A stretch of 64,000 nt of DNA from positions 372,001-436,000 of the forward strand of contig NZ_JAMYWY010000001.1 in the NCBI RefSeq assembly GCF_024159265.1, given 5' to 3'. Origin of the DNA: Paenibacillus sp. 1781tsa1 (GTDB lineage Bacteria; Bacillota; Bacilli; Paenibacillales; Paenibacillaceae). A program made the position numbers and the translations under genes. Shown one piece after another: positions 8,735 through 18,444 of the stretch; position 1 is the stretch's first letter, and each line of letters opens with the position of its first letter. The notes beneath the pieces are model-generated. The model had not been told where the DNA came from. It worked only from the letters and a program-made list of their open reading frames with translations, and did no database searches.

Positions 8735-10168
8735 TTATTGCAATTGCAATGCTTTGGCTGTCTTGGCCTCAACTTGATCCAAAAGTGAAGTCATGTCCAT
8801 ACCTGCGTGGTTACCGAGCAGGATAATCGTGATATCATCGGACAGATTACGTGAAAAGGCTGTGGCGAACCCGCCGCCACTACCGTTGTGGAAGACGGTA
8901 CGGTTTGTGCCCTTCTCTTTGAGAATCCAGGCGTAACCATAGTTTTTATCGGAGTAAGGCTTATACATCTGTTCAATCGTATCCTGGCTTAGAATCTTGT
9001 CCGTATACAGTGCACGATCCCATTTCAGCATATCGTCTACTGTGGAATAGATGGTTCCTGATCCGGATTGAGAAACATAATAAGGAGCAGTTACCCAGGC
9101 GTTATCTTTTTGAACAAAACCACTAATCGTATGCACTTTACGGGAAGCCTCTCCCGAATCTTTCATGCCAAGTGGCTTCAGGATCGTTTGCTGTACGTAA
9201 TCGGCATAACTCATGCCGGATACCTGTTCAACGACGTATGCAAGCAAAACATACCCACTGTTGCTATATAGATAGGCACTCCCCGGTTCAAACTTCAACG
9301 TTTTGTGGCGAATCTCTTCTACAGTCTCTTCCATGGAAGTTCCTTCACTCCGACCAAATGCGGATGGCAGACCTGAAGTCTGGGATAACAGCATATGCAG
9401 TGTGATTTGATCTCCCTTCGGAATGCCGGAGATATACTTGGAGATTGGATCTTGCACATTAATCTTGCCTTCCTCCACGAGACTCAGAATGGACGCGGCC
9501 GTGAAGGATTTGCTCAGCGATGCGATTCGGGTCTTCTGATCCGGGCGATTCAGCGTCTGTTCATCGGCAAGTCCGTAGCCTTGTCTTAGCAGAACTTCAC
9601 CATTGCGGGCAATCAGTGCCATACCTGGATAGTTGATCTCGCGCAGATACGTATCTACGCTGGCAACTTCACTGTTCAGCAGGCTGACTTGATCCGTGAA
9701 CATATTCACACTCATCTGACCCGTAGCTGTACGTTGGACCTTGATATCTGCCTTAATTGCATTAGCCATGGCCCGGACAGGCACCATCAACGTACCATTA
9801 ATGGTACGTGAATTCACACCTGTAGCGAGATTAACCTGGTTTACCTTAATGGAGTTGCTGCCAGCCTGATGGACCAGCTTGTCTCTGCCAACGGTAATGG
9901 TAGCTATCTTGGTACGATTATCCCATTTCAACGTGCCTTGAACGGATGTGACTACATCCCGCAATGGAACAAACGTTGAGCCTTTGATGATAAGTGGTGC
10001 GTTCTTCCAGGATTGCTGCTCACCATTCACTTCAATGTGAACTGCTTGCGTTGTCTGGGCTGCGGCTGCCGTGATACCGGCTTGTCCCAGAATCGGGCCT
10101 GCGCACAGGATGAACGCTAACAGGATACGGAACATGGATGAATATACCGTGGAAACAGGTTGTTGCAT
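8735..10168 (-). CDS. Secreted serine hydrolase (beta-lactamase/PBP4*-AmiE fold) with N-terminal stalk domain
   Basis: A 477-residue exported protein with a signal peptide to about residue 37. A copper-amine-oxidase-N-like 'stalk' domain follows (about 45-160; PLIIKGSTFVPLRDVV and NGTLMVPVRAMANAI halves), then a class C beta-lactamase-fold serine hydrolase (about 170-477). SxxK is SLSKSFT (around 215), the YxN element is YSNSGY, and HNGSGGG near the C-terminus supplies the third motif. This fold covers DD-peptidases, esterases and the muramyl-amidase AmiE. Its position facing NamZ/NagZ makes a wall-fragment amidase role possible but unproven. The start is uncertain: AGGGGAGG lies about 25 nt before the ATG. 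Confidence 0.85.
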   Translation of the reverse strand: MQQPVSTVYSSMFRILLAFILCAGPILGQAGITAAAAQTTQAVHIEVNGEQQSWKNAPLIIKGSTFVPLRDVVTSVQGTLKWDNRTKIATITVGRDKLVHQAGSNSIKVNQVNLATGVNSRTINGTLMVPVRAMANAIKADIKVQRTATGQMSVNMFTDQVSLLNSEVASVDTYLREINYPGMALIARNGEVLLRQGYGLADEQTLNRPDQKTRIASLSKSFTAASILSLVEEGKINVQDPISKYISGIPKGDQITLHMLLSQTSGLPSAFGRSEGTSMEETVEEIRHKTLKFEPGSAYLYSNSGYVLLAYVVEQVSGMSYADYVQQTILKPLGMKDSGEASRKVHTISGFVQKDNAWVTAPYYVSQSGSGTIYSTVDDMLKWDRALYTDKILSQDTIEQMYKPYSDKNYGYAWILKEKGTNRTVFHNGSGGGFATAFSRNLSDDITIILLGNHAGMDMTSLLDQVEAKTAKALQLQ

Positions 10169-10338
10169 GTGTGACTTACGTAAGATTTGAATCCTCCCCT
10201 TCCAATCGTTTCATGAATAGACAACTTATGAGCATTGTAAACGATCTCGCTTAGAGGGTCAAAACGATTAGCGGATATATTTCATATCATCTGATCAAAT
10301 CATTTAAGTTAAATTTGTACCAATTTAGTATCTATACA

Positions 10339-10366
10339 TAATATTTTTACAGCGATTGTCCGATAA
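10339..10366 (+). promoter_or_regulatory. Sigma-D-like (motility) promoter of the chemoreceptor gene
   Basis: TAAT (10339-10342), 16 bp, then TCCGATAA (10359-10366) resembles the flagellar sigma-D pattern TAAA-N15-GCCGATAT. The same TCCGATAA box precedes the chemoreceptor gene at 39190. Apart from this, the 233 bp between the two genes is AT-rich without other clear signals. Confidence 0.55.
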
Positions 10367-10401
10367 AAGGATGGGTGAAGATTATGATGGGGGATATTTA
10401 T

Positions 10402-12375
10402 ATGAAGAAAAGGATTCGAAATTGGTTTACTTTAACCGTAAAAAAACGCCTGATCGCTGCATTGCTCCTGTTCCTGATTGTACCGAGCATTACCGTTGGT
10501 TGGTTGTCTTATCAAAAAGCTGCTGACCAGGTTAAGCAGGAAATTATTCGTTCCGCACAGGCCAAAACAGAAATGCTTAGTCTGCAGATAAATCAAATGC
10601 TGGATATGGAGAAGGATAACGCAGCGCAGATGGCTGCGGGTGTTACTTCAAACGATATCATTAATAAATCCCCTGCACTTCAAAGGCAGATGGATCGGAT
10701 GTCTCAGAATCATAAGGAATTGGGTGTACTCACCGCAGGTGCGGACGATGGCAGCTGGATGAAATCTCCAGAATCCGAAGAACAGAATTATGATCCTCGA
10801 GAGCGTTCATGGTATAAGATGGGCATGTCTCAGGATGAACCTGTAATCTCAGATACATTCCAATCGGCTTCAACGGGTGAATGGGTTGTGACCGCGGCGG
10901 CCAAGCTAGCTGATGGCAAAGGGGTATTCGGGGCCAATGTCAGTCTCAATCATCTGAAAGAATCTGTAGATCAGATACGTATTGGTAAAGAAGGAAAACT
11001 GTACATGCTGGATAACGGGGGTAAGTTCCTGTTCCATTACAATATTGAATCCGGTACACAGTCGGATGAACCTTACATCAATGAGATGTATACGAAAGAA
11101 AGCGGAACCGTGAAGTATACATATGATGGTCACGAAGTGGAAGCTGTGTATTTCACCAATCCGGTGACAGGCTGGAAAATTGTTGGTGAGATGGTTCCTT
11201 CCGAAGCAACTGAAGCCGTAATGCCTATTTTGATTCGTTCCATTACAATTGTGGCATCTGCAATGGTTATCGGGTTGATTCTGCTTGTTTTCATTATCCG
11301 CAGCATTCATCGGCCATTACTGCAATTAACACAGGCAGCATCGAAAGTAAGTGCCGGTGATCTAACCGTTCGGGTAGGTTTGCAGCGCAAGGATGAGTTC
11401 GGACTGCTTGGAGAAAGCTTCGACACGATGACGACTTCACTACGTAATGTGCTTGGAGAGGTACATGATACGTCCAGCCAGCTGGCGGCATCTTCGGAAG
11501 AGCTGATGGCAAGTTCCGAGCAGACATCAAAAGCCACAGAACAGGTGGCTGAACTGATGCAGGATGCAGCTGCAGGAACGACTTTGCAAAACAGCAGTCT
11601 CGCTGCTACAGGCCAACTTGTGGGCGAAATGTCCATTGGAGTCAAAGAGATCTCATCAAGTGCTGAAGACACCGCCCGTATCGCTCTTGATGCTTCCACC
11701 AAGTCGGAAGCGGGTATGGTGACAGTGGAAGAAGCGGTTACCCATATTCAGCAGGTGAATGACGAGAGCAAAGCCATGTCTGTGGTCATTGAGGATCTGC
11801 GCGCGAAAAATGAAGAGATTCTGGTGATTGTGGCCGAGATTACGGCCATTGCGAAACAGACGAACATTCTCGCCTTGAATGCATCCATTGAAGCTTCAAG
11901 AGCTGGCGAGCAAGGGCGAGGATTCGCTGTTGTAGCCAACGAAGTGAAAACACTGGCTCACAGTTCAGGCGCTTCAGCCGAGCGGATTAATGAGCTTATG
12001 CATGAGATGCAGGAGAAAACCAATGCGGTGCAATCCACTTTTGCCCGTACGGGAGAAGGTATGGTGAAGAGTTCGCAGATGGTTACAGAAGCGGGCGAAG
12101 CATTCCATAACATTCGTACTGCTGTACAGTTGGTGGCTGCGCAAGCTGGAGAAGTATCCGCAGCTTCCCGTCAGATTGATGGCGGCATGAGTCATATTAA
12201 CAAAGCAGTAAGTGATACAATGGTTCTGTCGGACAGAATTGCCTCTGGAACGGAAGATGGATCGGCGGCGGCTCAAGAGCAATTGGCCACAATGGAAGAG
12301 GTGGCAGCATCTTCGGCAGCATTGTCGCGTATGGCTGAAGATCTGCAAAGCATGATTGAACGGTTTAAGTTGTAA
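10402..12375 (+). CDS. Methyl-accepting chemotaxis protein (Cache-HAMP-MA)
   Basis: A 657-residue membrane chemoreceptor: membrane segment at about residues 15-37, extracellular Cache-type sensor (~40-275, with the [12 protein letters not shown] motif), second membrane segment (~280-305), HAMP (~305-360) and cytoplasmic signalling coiled coil with the conserved hairpin tip ([20 protein letters not shown]). It relays an unknown small-molecule signal to CheA/CheW. Of several in-frame ATGs, 10402 has the best ribosome site (GGGGGA, about 8 nt). The YDPRERxWY motif is often seen in dCache receptors for amino acids or other small ligands. Confidence 0.93.
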   Translation: MKKRIRNWFTLTVKKRLIAALLLFLIVPSITVGWLSYQKAADQVKQEIIRSAQAKTEMLSLQINQMLDMEKDNAAQMAAGVTSNDIINKSPALQRQMDRMSQNHKELGVLTAGADDGSWMKSPESEEQNYDPRERSWYKMGMSQDEPVISDTFQSASTGEWVVTAAAKLADGKGVFGANVSLNHLKESVDQIRIGKEGKLYMLDNGGKFLFHYNIESGTQSDEPYINEMYTKESGTVKYTYDGHEVEAVYFTNPVTGWKIVGEMVPSEATEAVMPILIRSITIVASAMVIGLILLVFIIRSIHRPLLQLTQAASKVSAGDLTVRVGLQRKDEFGLLGESFDTMTTSLRNVLGEVHDTSSQLAASSEELMASSEQTSKATEQVAELMQDAAAGTTLQNSSLAATGQLVGEMSIGVKEISSSAEDTARIALDASTKSEAGMVTVEEAVTHIQQVNDESKAMSVVIEDLRAKNEEILVIVAEITAIAKQTNILALNASIEASRAGEQGRGFAVVANEVKTLAHSSGASAERINELMHEMQEKTNAVQSTFARTGEGMVKSSQMVTEAGEAFHNIRTAVQLVAAQAGEVSAASRQIDGGMSHINKAVSDTMVLSDRIASGTEDGSAAAQEQLATMEEVAASSAALSRMAEDLQSMIERFKL

Positions 12376-12447
12376 TCGTGATTGAAGTGAGTCAATGAAT
12401 GAAGATAAATGTTTAGGGAAGGTGCTGAGATGCGCTTTCTGCGATGA

Positions 12448-12478
12448 GACTGCAGGGTTGCGACCCTGCGGTCTTTTT
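12448..12478 (+). terminator. Intrinsic terminator after the chemoreceptor gene
   Basis: GACTGCAGGGT (12448-12458) pairs with ACCCTGCGGTC (12463-12473) with one G-U pair, followed by TTTTT. The sequence from here to 12648 is strongly AT-rich (around 12530-12600) and presumably holds the promoter of the next gene. Confidence 0.85.
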
Positions 12479-12648
12479 CTGTTGAACAGGTGTGTCCGTT
12501 ATGTTTTCAAACACAGTATCCTTTTCAGTAATGTTGACATATTATAAACAAAAATATATTATGTCTATAAATAAACAAACAAAAATACAAAATAGATGAT
12601 TAATATTCGGTTGAAATGACCATAACAATGATAAAAAGGAGCTTTGCC

Positions 12649-13845
12649 ATGAAATCATCGGAATCCTGGTTGCAAACCGCTTCATTAGAAGAGATCAAGC
12701 GTGGTTATCTGGAGGAGGGTGCTGCCTATACATGCGTCTGCTGCGGATACAGGACGGAAGAGGGGATTATCTACCCTGATGAAGGGGTGCTCTATGAGGC
12801 AGCACGTTATATGCGAGTGCATATTGAGAAGGTCCATGGATCGGTATTTGAGTTTTTGCTGGAGCTGGATAAAAGCGTAACCGGATTGTCCGATGTCCAG
12901 CGTGGCTTGCTGGCCCAGTTTCATGAAGGGAAGAAGGATGCTGAAGTACAGAAAGCTCTTGGTATTGGGAGTGCCTCCACAATCCGGAATCATCGGTTTG
13001 TATTGAAGGAGAAGGAACGGCAGGCCAAGATATTCCTGGCATTAATGGAACTTCTCAAAAGCAAGGATACCCAGGCTCCAGCCGAATGGGTGTCGCCGGT
13101 GACAAGACATGGACATACGATCCATCCTGGCTCATTTGATATTACAGAACAGGATCGGGAGAAGGTGCTAAACAAGTATTTTCCAGAGGGTACCGGCGGT
13201 CCGTTGACGACGTTTCATATGCAGCAAAAGCATAAATATATCGTGCTCACCGAAATTGCCAAACGATTCGAGACAGAGCGCCAATATTCCGAAAAACAGG
13301 TCAATGAGCTGCTGAAGGAAGTTCATGATGATTACGTGGAAATACGGAGGTATCTCATCGACTATGGTTTGCTGGAACGTGAACCAGACGGCAGTCAGTA
13401 TTGGCTGGGAAGCCGCGCAGATCAACAGAGCGCCGAAGTTGGAAAACAGGAGCGCAAAGAAAAGGGGGAGCAGGAGAAAATGAATCGTCGCAAAGAATTG
13501 CAGGAACAGGCCAAAGAAGTCAAAACGGAAGCGGGCGTCTACCAGATTCGGAATGAACGTAACGGCAAAGTTTATATCGACAGCACGCTTAACTTGAAAA
13601 CCATTAACGGACAACGGTTTATGCTACAGATGGGTAGCCATCTGAATCGAAGGTTACAGGCTGAGTGGAATGAATATGGAGAGAATGCGTTTGTAATCGA
13701 AGTGCTGGAGACATTGAAGCCAGATGATAACCCGTATTACGATCCCAAAGATGCACTCGCCAAATGTCTGAACCGTTGGTTTGAACAGTTAGAGCCCTAC
13801 GGAGATCAAGGGTACCACGGAGATAAAAAGCAATCTGCTGAATAG
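12649..13845 (+). CDS. Zn-finger-like / HTH / DUF2087 / GIY-YIG-like fusion protein, probable regulator
   Basis: A 398-residue multi-part protein. Residues ~25-65 hold a possible zinc site (CVCC, then HIEKVH). Residues ~80-125 form a LuxR-like helix-turn-helix (VQKALGIGSASTIRNHRFVL). Residues ~170-260 match DUF2087 (QQKHKYIVLTEIAKRF through IRRYLIDYGLLEREPDG). After a charged linker, residues ~300-375 resemble a GIY-YIG domain (GVYQIRNERNGKVYI, then LNRRLQAEWNEYGENAFVIE), but YIG is YID, so nuclease activity is doubtful. The ATG follows AAAAGGAGC. DUF2087 proteins are usually transcription factors; regulation is the likely role, with the target unknown. Confidence 0.8.
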   Translation: MKSSESWLQTASLEEIKRGYLEEGAAYTCVCCGYRTEEGIIYPDEGVLYEAARYMRVHIEKVHGSVFEFLLELDKSVTGLSDVQRGLLAQFHEGKKDAEVQKALGIGSASTIRNHRFVLKEKERQAKIFLALMELLKSKDTQAPAEWVSPVTRHGHTIHPGSFDITEQDREKVLNKYFPEGTGGPLTTFHMQQKHKYIVLTEIAKRFETERQYSEKQVNELLKEVHDDYVEIRRYLIDYGLLEREPDGSQYWLGSRADQQSAEVGKQERKEKGEQEKMNRRKELQEQAKEVKTEAGVYQIRNERNGKVYIDSTLNLKTINGQRFMLQMGSHLNRRLQAEWNEYGENAFVIEVLETLKPDDNPYYDPKDALAKCLNRWFEQLEPYGDQGYHGDKKQSAE

Positions 13846-13895
13846 GAGGGACATTTCCATTCTAGAATGCCCGTTCCTTATAACTCAAATATAAC

Positions 13896-13937
13896 CCAAA
13901 AGCCCCTTTGCCAATATGATGGCAAAGGGGCTTTTGG
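13896..13937. terminator. Bidirectional terminator, perfect 17-bp stem
   Basis: CCAAAAGCCCCTTTGCC (13896-13912) pairs perfectly with 13921-13937 across an 8-nt loop. It serves the DUF2087 gene and the convergent chemoreceptor gene. Confidence 0.9.
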
Positions 13938-13948
13938 TGTTACGGAGG

Positions 13949-15949
13949 TTACAGCTTGAATTGTTCCACCAGCTTCTGCAGCTTATGAGCCAGATGGGCA
14001 AGGGAATCAGCAGAGGAAGATATCTCCTGCATGGACGCCACCTGCTCCTCCGTAGCAGCGGAGATGTTCTCTGTTCCATCGGCATTGGTTTCCGATATCG
14101 CGTGGATCTGATCAATCGATTGCACCACTTCTGCTGTACTTGCAGACATCTGCTGTGAGGCAGCCGCAATGTTCTCAAGCTGATGATTGACGACTCCGAC
14201 GGCCTGACTAATCTGGGCAAAAGCTTCATCTGCAAACTGAACGGCACGGATACCGTTGCTAACATCCTGTTGCCCGACCTGTACATTGTGATTGGCCAAT
14301 GAAATCTCCTGTTGAATCGCTCCAACCATCTCTACAATCTTCTGGCCGGACAGGCTGGATTGTTCTGCGAGCTTGCGAACTTCGCTGGCAACAACGGAGA
14401 AGCCACGTCCATGCTCACCTGCACGAGCTGCCTCAATGGAAGCATTAAGCGCGAGCAAATTGGTCTGTGCAGCAATGTCTGTAATGACTGAAACCATCTC
14501 GCCAATGGATGTGGAATGCTGTCCAAGTCGTCCAGCAGTATCTGCCATACCTTGCACGAAGCGACTGACGGAATCCATCTCGGATACGGCCGTCTGCATC
14601 GTGGCATTTCCTTTATCTGCAAGCTCACTGGCTTGCATAGCAGCTTCAGATACTTGCTGTGTGCTGTTCGTTACCTGTCCCACACCGCCAGCCAGTTCAT
14701 TCATCTGCTGTGAGGTATGTTTCAGGCTGCTGGTTTGTTTCTCAAGTCCAGCTGCAGATTCTTCCGTGATCAGGGCAACTTGCTCTGTTGCTTTGGTTGT
14801 CTCCGATGAGTTGACTGCCAACTGTGTGGAAGAGGCGGTTAACTCGTCAGCCGTGTGTCGCACGTCCTGAATAACGGTTCGCAAGGATTCACTCATTTTA
14901 TTGAAACTGGTGCTCAGCTTGCCGAATTCATCCTGTCCCAATACAGCAACCTCGATGGTCAGATTACCATTACTAATCTCGTCAGATGCCTTCACCAAGC
15001 GGTTCAGCGGTTTGGTGATGGATTGCACTATCCAGAAAATAATGATGGAGCTTACAGCGATCGCAATCGCAATAACGATAAGTGTGGTGTACAGGATAGG
15101 CCGGACAGATGCCGTTACTTCACCACTATCAATGACACCGACCACGGTCCAGCCCGTCGTTTCATTGGTGGCGAAAAAGGCGTGTTCCTGGCTTCCATTT
15201 AGCGTATAAGTCAGACTGCCGTTCTTCTGTGCAAAAATATCTTTATAGGGTTCCATGGTTCCTTCGGTTCCCGGTTTTTCGGTAGGATGTACAATGATTT
15301 TGTTGGCATTATCAATGATATAGACATAACCCTTCTCACCGATCTTTGTGGAATTAACCGTCTGGGAGAGAGCCTCAAGCGAAAGACTTACAGAGACGAC
15401 ACCGTGTCCATCTGCCGAGGTCTGAGCTACCGAAGCAACAACATTGCCGGTATTGCTTGATATGTAAGGGGTGATTACGGTAGGGACATCCTTGTTCTGC
15501 GTAGCAGCCTGATACCATGGGCGTTCGCGCGGGTCGTATCCTTCTTTGTTCACCGCTGTTACAGGGGAGTTAATATACACGCCTTGATCCGTGCCGATGG
15601 AGGCAAGTTCCACGTCATCATGGGTTTCCTTATACGCGTCAAGCAAGGTACGTATGGTATCCGTCTCGTCACCTTGGTTAGGTCCAACATTGCCTGCATC
15701 CAGCTGACTTGCCAAGAAATCAACATTCTTACGTGTTGCGCCAATGATCTGATCAATGGTCTGGTTGAGCACAGTAACATTGCTAATTGCGTTCTCATAC
15801 ATTTTCTCTTCGACCTTGGCCTCGGCTGTTTGGAACGAGATAATGCCCAGACTGATTGTGGGAATGAGTAGAACAATGGCAAATGACAGAATAAGTTTCT
15901 CTCTCATCTGCAGCGTTCTCCTGGCCCTTTGTTTATTAATCTTCTTCAT
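13949..15949 (-). CDS. Methyl-accepting chemotaxis protein (dCache-HAMP-MA)
   Basis: A 666-residue chemoreceptor. A basic N-terminus precedes a membrane span (~15-38), an extracellular dCache sensor (~40-285; motif [12 protein letters not shown]), a second span (~290-312), HAMP (~313-367) and the signalling domain with tip sequence [20 protein letters not shown]. The start at 15949 ([12 protein letters not shown]) lies about seven bases after GAGGGAGA; the frame extends 17 codons upstream without a site. It resembles the receptor at 10402 in layout and Cache motif but differs in sensor sequence, so the two probably detect different ligands. Confidence 0.93.
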   Translation of the reverse strand: MKKINKQRARRTLQMREKLILSFAIVLLIPTISLGIISFQTAEAKVEEKMYENAISNVTVLNQTIDQIIGATRKNVDFLASQLDAGNVGPNQGDETDTIRTLLDAYKETHDDVELASIGTDQGVYINSPVTAVNKEGYDPRERPWYQAATQNKDVPTVITPYISSNTGNVVASVAQTSADGHGVVSVSLSLEALSQTVNSTKIGEKGYVYIIDNANKIIVHPTEKPGTEGTMEPYKDIFAQKNGSLTYTLNGSQEHAFFATNETTGWTVVGVIDSGEVTASVRPILYTTLIVIAIAIAVSSIIIFWIVQSITKPLNRLVKASDEISNGNLTIEVAVLGQDEFGKLSTSFNKMSESLRTVIQDVRHTADELTASSTQLAVNSSETTKATEQVALITEESAAGLEKQTSSLKHTSQQMNELAGGVGQVTNSTQQVSEAAMQASELADKGNATMQTAVSEMDSVSRFVQGMADTAGRLGQHSTSIGEMVSVITDIAAQTNLLALNASIEAARAGEHGRGFSVVASEVRKLAEQSSLSGQKIVEMVGAIQQEISLANHNVQVGQQDVSNGIRAVQFADEAFAQISQAVGVVNHQLENIAAASQQMSASTAEVVQSIDQIHAISETNADGTENISAATEEQVASMQEISSSADSLAHLAHKLQKLVEQFKL

Positions 15950-16045
15950 ACACATTCTCCCTCTGTGTAACTCATCCCCATGTCTAGTGGACAAGTCCAA
16001 CTGTTAAAAGATATTTCGTTCCATTCTTTCCAAAAGTTTCTGGTG

Positions 16046-16071
16046 CTATCGTATGACAAAATTCGAGTTTA
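16046..16071 (-). promoter_or_regulatory. Possible sigma-D-like promoter for the chemoreceptor at 15949
   Basis: Read on the minus strand, TAAA is followed after 14 bp by TACGATAG, a partial match to the flagellar sigma-D consensus, about 97 bp upstream of the start codon. The rest of the 447-bp region 15950-16396 is AT-rich, contains a small hairpin (ATGGAT/ATCCAT near 16293-16308) and no gene or riboswitch I can support. Confidence 0.35.
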
Positions 16072-16396
16072 TTCAACATTATTTATGAGTTTTACGAAAA
16101 TATTTTTTGGTTTTATAGGTATTTAGGATTACATCTGTTCTGTAAAAATTAATCTGTCACTCCATTAGTGCACATCTTGTGGTATATTTCTGAATTAATG
16201 TGAAATGAAATTTTGCAAATTTCGAAATCCACAAGACATGTACCTGATCATGTTGAATACACAAAGAAGTTGTTTTCATGAAAAATGGACCTGAATGGAT
16301 CTACATCCATATATATCGGTTGATGGAGACAAAAATTGGAGAGGGGTTGTACCGCAGTTGGACCAAAGTACACTACAGATATCTGGACAGGAGAAC

Positions 16397-17101
16397 ATGG
16401 AAGAGGTCCAGGATCATGCTACATTCATGCAAGGGGTCAAAGATTGTATCCCAACCCTGCTTGGCTATTTGAGTATAGGCTTTGCAGCGGGTGTCATTGA
16501 GATGACCGCAGGTCTGAGTCTGGCGGAAACGGCGCTACTCAGCCTGATTTTATATGCAGGATCGGCCCAGTTCATTGCAGCGGGCATGCTCGCATCGAAT
16601 GGGTCAGCAGTAGCTATCATGTTCACCATATTTTTTGTGAATCTTCGTCATTTGCTGCTGAGTGCAGCTGTATCACCGTATTTTCGGCATCTAACCCCGC
16701 TTAAAAATATGTGGATCGGTTCATTACTTACGGATGAGTCTTTCGGTGTGGCAATGACACGTGCGATTGGCAGGGAAAGGCTCAGTGAACGGTGGATGCA
16801 CGGTCTGAATATTACCGCATATCTGAACTGGTTCGTGGCTAATATGGCGGGAGCGTACTTTGGACGCTGGATCACCAATCCGGAACGACTGGGTCTGGAT
16901 TATGCCCTGCCAGCGATGTTTATTGGACTGGTTGTACTCCAGTTGGTGCATCGTAAAAACAAAAAAATACACATTAATGTGGCCATCATCGCTGTGGTCT
17001 GTGTAATCTTCGCCAGCATGGCTTCACTGGGCAGCATGAGTGTCATTGTGGCTGCGGTCATTGCGGCAACGATGGGAGTGTTCATGGAACGATGGAAGTA
17101 A
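16397..17101 (+). CDS. azlC: AzlC-family branched-chain amino acid export protein, large subunit
   Basis: A 234-residue integral membrane protein of the AzlC family, which with AzlD exports branched-chain amino acids and their analogues. The family signature is visible at about residues 18-65 (YLSIGFAAGVIEMTAGLSLAE and LYAGSAQF) and ~75-100 (FFVNLRHLLLSAAVSPY). ATG 16397 is chosen because AGGAGA precedes it by four or five bases and the protein then has normal length. It overlaps azlD by 10 bp. Confidence 0.93.
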   Translation: MEEVQDHATFMQGVKDCIPTLLGYLSIGFAAGVIEMTAGLSLAETALLSLILYAGSAQFIAAGMLASNGSAVAIMFTIFFVNLRHLLLSAAVSPYFRHLTPLKNMWIGSLLTDESFGVAMTRAIGRERLSERWMHGLNITAYLNWFVANMAGAYFGRWITNPERLGLDYALPAMFIGLVVLQLVHRKNKKIHINVAIIAVVCVIFASMASLGSMSVIVAAVIAATMGVFMERWK

Positions 17102-17421
17102 GATGGGATGTATTCTGGATTATTATGGGGTCGGCGCTGTTAACATTTATCCCGCGTGTACTGCCACTGATGCTGTTCAGCAAGATACAGATTCCAATGT
17201 GGTTGTTACGTTGGCTGGAGTATGTACCCGTCGCAGTCATGGCAGCATTGATTGGTCAGGAACTGTTCATGTCGGACAACCAGTTGGTGCCGATTACGCA
17301 AAATGCAGCTCTGTGGGCATCCCTGCCTACGATTGCAGTAGCCATCTGGACACGCAGTCTGCTTGGAACCGTATTGGTCGGTATTGTGGCTATGATGATC
17401 TTGCGATACTGGATCGGATAA
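17092..17421 (+). CDS. azlD: AzlD-family branched-chain amino acid export protein, small subunit
   Basis: A 109-residue protein with about four hydrophobic helices and the AzlD-type sequence FIPRVLPLMLFSKIQIP near residues 19-35, partner of AzlC. Its ATG lies inside the end of azlC (10-bp overlap), so the two are translationally coupled. No own terminator is obvious in the 100 bp before the next gene. Confidence 0.92.
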   Translation: MEVRWDVFWIIMGSALLTFIPRVLPLMLFSKIQIPMWLLRWLEYVPVAVMAALIGQELFMSDNQLVPITQNAALWASLPTIAVAIWTRSLLGTVLVGIVAMMILRYWIG

Positions 17422-17522
17422 TAGCTTGGTTGTATTGTAACATCCGGTAATTCCTTCGCCTGATCGGTTAATACTGTTCTATAAAGGGCGGATAGCCTAT
17501 CTGAGCGAAGGGAGCTGGATTC

Positions 17523-18329
17523 ATGAGTGAACTGAAGCGCAAGCTGTTAATTACGGGAGCTGCCGGTGTCATCGGTCGCAGCCTGCTGGAGGGGCTGAGA
17601 GCCAAGGGTTCGTATGACATCGTTGCAGCTGATCTGCTTGAGGACAAGGAAGCTGGCATTGTAGCCATGGATGTGACAGATGGGGAACGCCTGAAAGAAC
17701 TGATGAAAGGGGTTCACACCGTTCTGCACATTGCATGGGCTAAGGATGAGGAAGATTTTCTGGGCAAAGTTCTGCCGATCAACGTAACCGGGGCCTACCA
17801 TGTGTATGAAGCAGCACGGTTGAACGGTGTTCAGCGAGTGATCTTTGCAAGTTCCAACCATGCGACAGGATTCTATCCTACAGGTGAGGATATTGAAGTG
17901 GACGATCCGTACCGACCAGACAGCTTCTACGGACTTAGCAAATGTTATATTGAACTGCTGGGACGTTATTATGTCGACAAATATGACCTGTCCTCCTTCA
18001 ACATTCGGATTGGAAACTTCTCCGGTGATACATTCCCGCACTCGGAGCGCTCGGCTCATATCTGGATCTCACCAAGAGACATGGTCCAGCTCGCCGAGTG
18101 CTGTATTGAGGCGGATTCGGATATGAAGTACTTGAATCTGTATGGGACCTCGGCGAATACGGATAATTACTATGACATTGGCTACCTGGCGAAGAAGATT
18201 GGATACATTCCACAGGATGATGCAGCGGAGTTGTGGGAAGAGGCAAAACTTAGAGGCGTGCCCGATAAACAGGATGAGACAGCCTTCCAGGGCGGAGGCC
18301 ATGTGGAGAAAGAACCGAAGGATTCATAA
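17523..18329 (+). CDS. NAD-dependent short-chain dehydrogenase, uronate dehydrogenase-like
   Basis: A 268-residue extended SDR protein: NAD-binding GAAGVIG (12-18), Asp near 36 for NAD preference, SSN (110-112) and the catalytic YGLSK (Tyr136, Lys140). Stretches SSNHATGFYP, RPDSFYGLSKC and the WIS/D motif near 180 recall uronate dehydrogenases (Udh), which oxidise galacturonate or glucuronate to aldarolactones. Downstream genes encode an uronic-acid lyase-type protein and a GH88 hydrolase, which supports this assignment by context. The ATG follows GAAGGGAGC. Another sugar-nucleotide epimerase-like role cannot be excluded. Confidence 0.75.
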   Translation: MSELKRKLLITGAAGVIGRSLLEGLRAKGSYDIVAADLLEDKEAGIVAMDVTDGERLKELMKGVHTVLHIAWAKDEEDFLGKVLPINVTGAYHVYEAARLNGVQRVIFASSNHATGFYPTGEDIEVDDPYRPDSFYGLSKCYIELLGRYYVDKYDLSSFNIRIGNFSGDTFPHSERSAHIWISPRDMVQLAECCIEADSDMKYLNLYGTSANTDNYYDIGYLAKKIGYIPQDDAAELWEEAKLRGVPDKQDETAFQGGGHVEKEPKDS

Positions 18330-18382
18330 GAAGGCGACACTTTGTGATGAAAACGCTATTTTCTATTGTAGCCGAAAGGGAT

Positions 18383-18417
18383 AAAATGGAGACTGAGGTG
18401 TTCAGTGTTTCCATTTT
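18383..18417 (+). terminator. Hairpin between the dehydrogenase and SGNH genes
   Basis: AAAATGGA (18383-18390) pairs with TCCATTTT (18410-18417), with inner ACTGA/TCAGT pairing. There is only a short T run, so it may terminate weakly or protect the downstream mRNA. Confidence 0.45.
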
Positions 18418-18444
18418 GCACAAGAGGAAGGAACGATTTCAATC

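Noticed and set aside
13949..15949. The two chemoreceptors flanking 12.6-13.8 kb considered as a recent duplication.
   Set aside because: Their sensor domains and signalling regions differ throughout; only general family motifs are shared.
16330..16396. Possible T-box leader before azlC (GGGGTTGTACCGCAG resembles the T-box core).
   Set aside because: The bases that must pair with the tRNA end (UGGN) are not conserved, and no specifier stem or terminator/antiterminator pair is visible.
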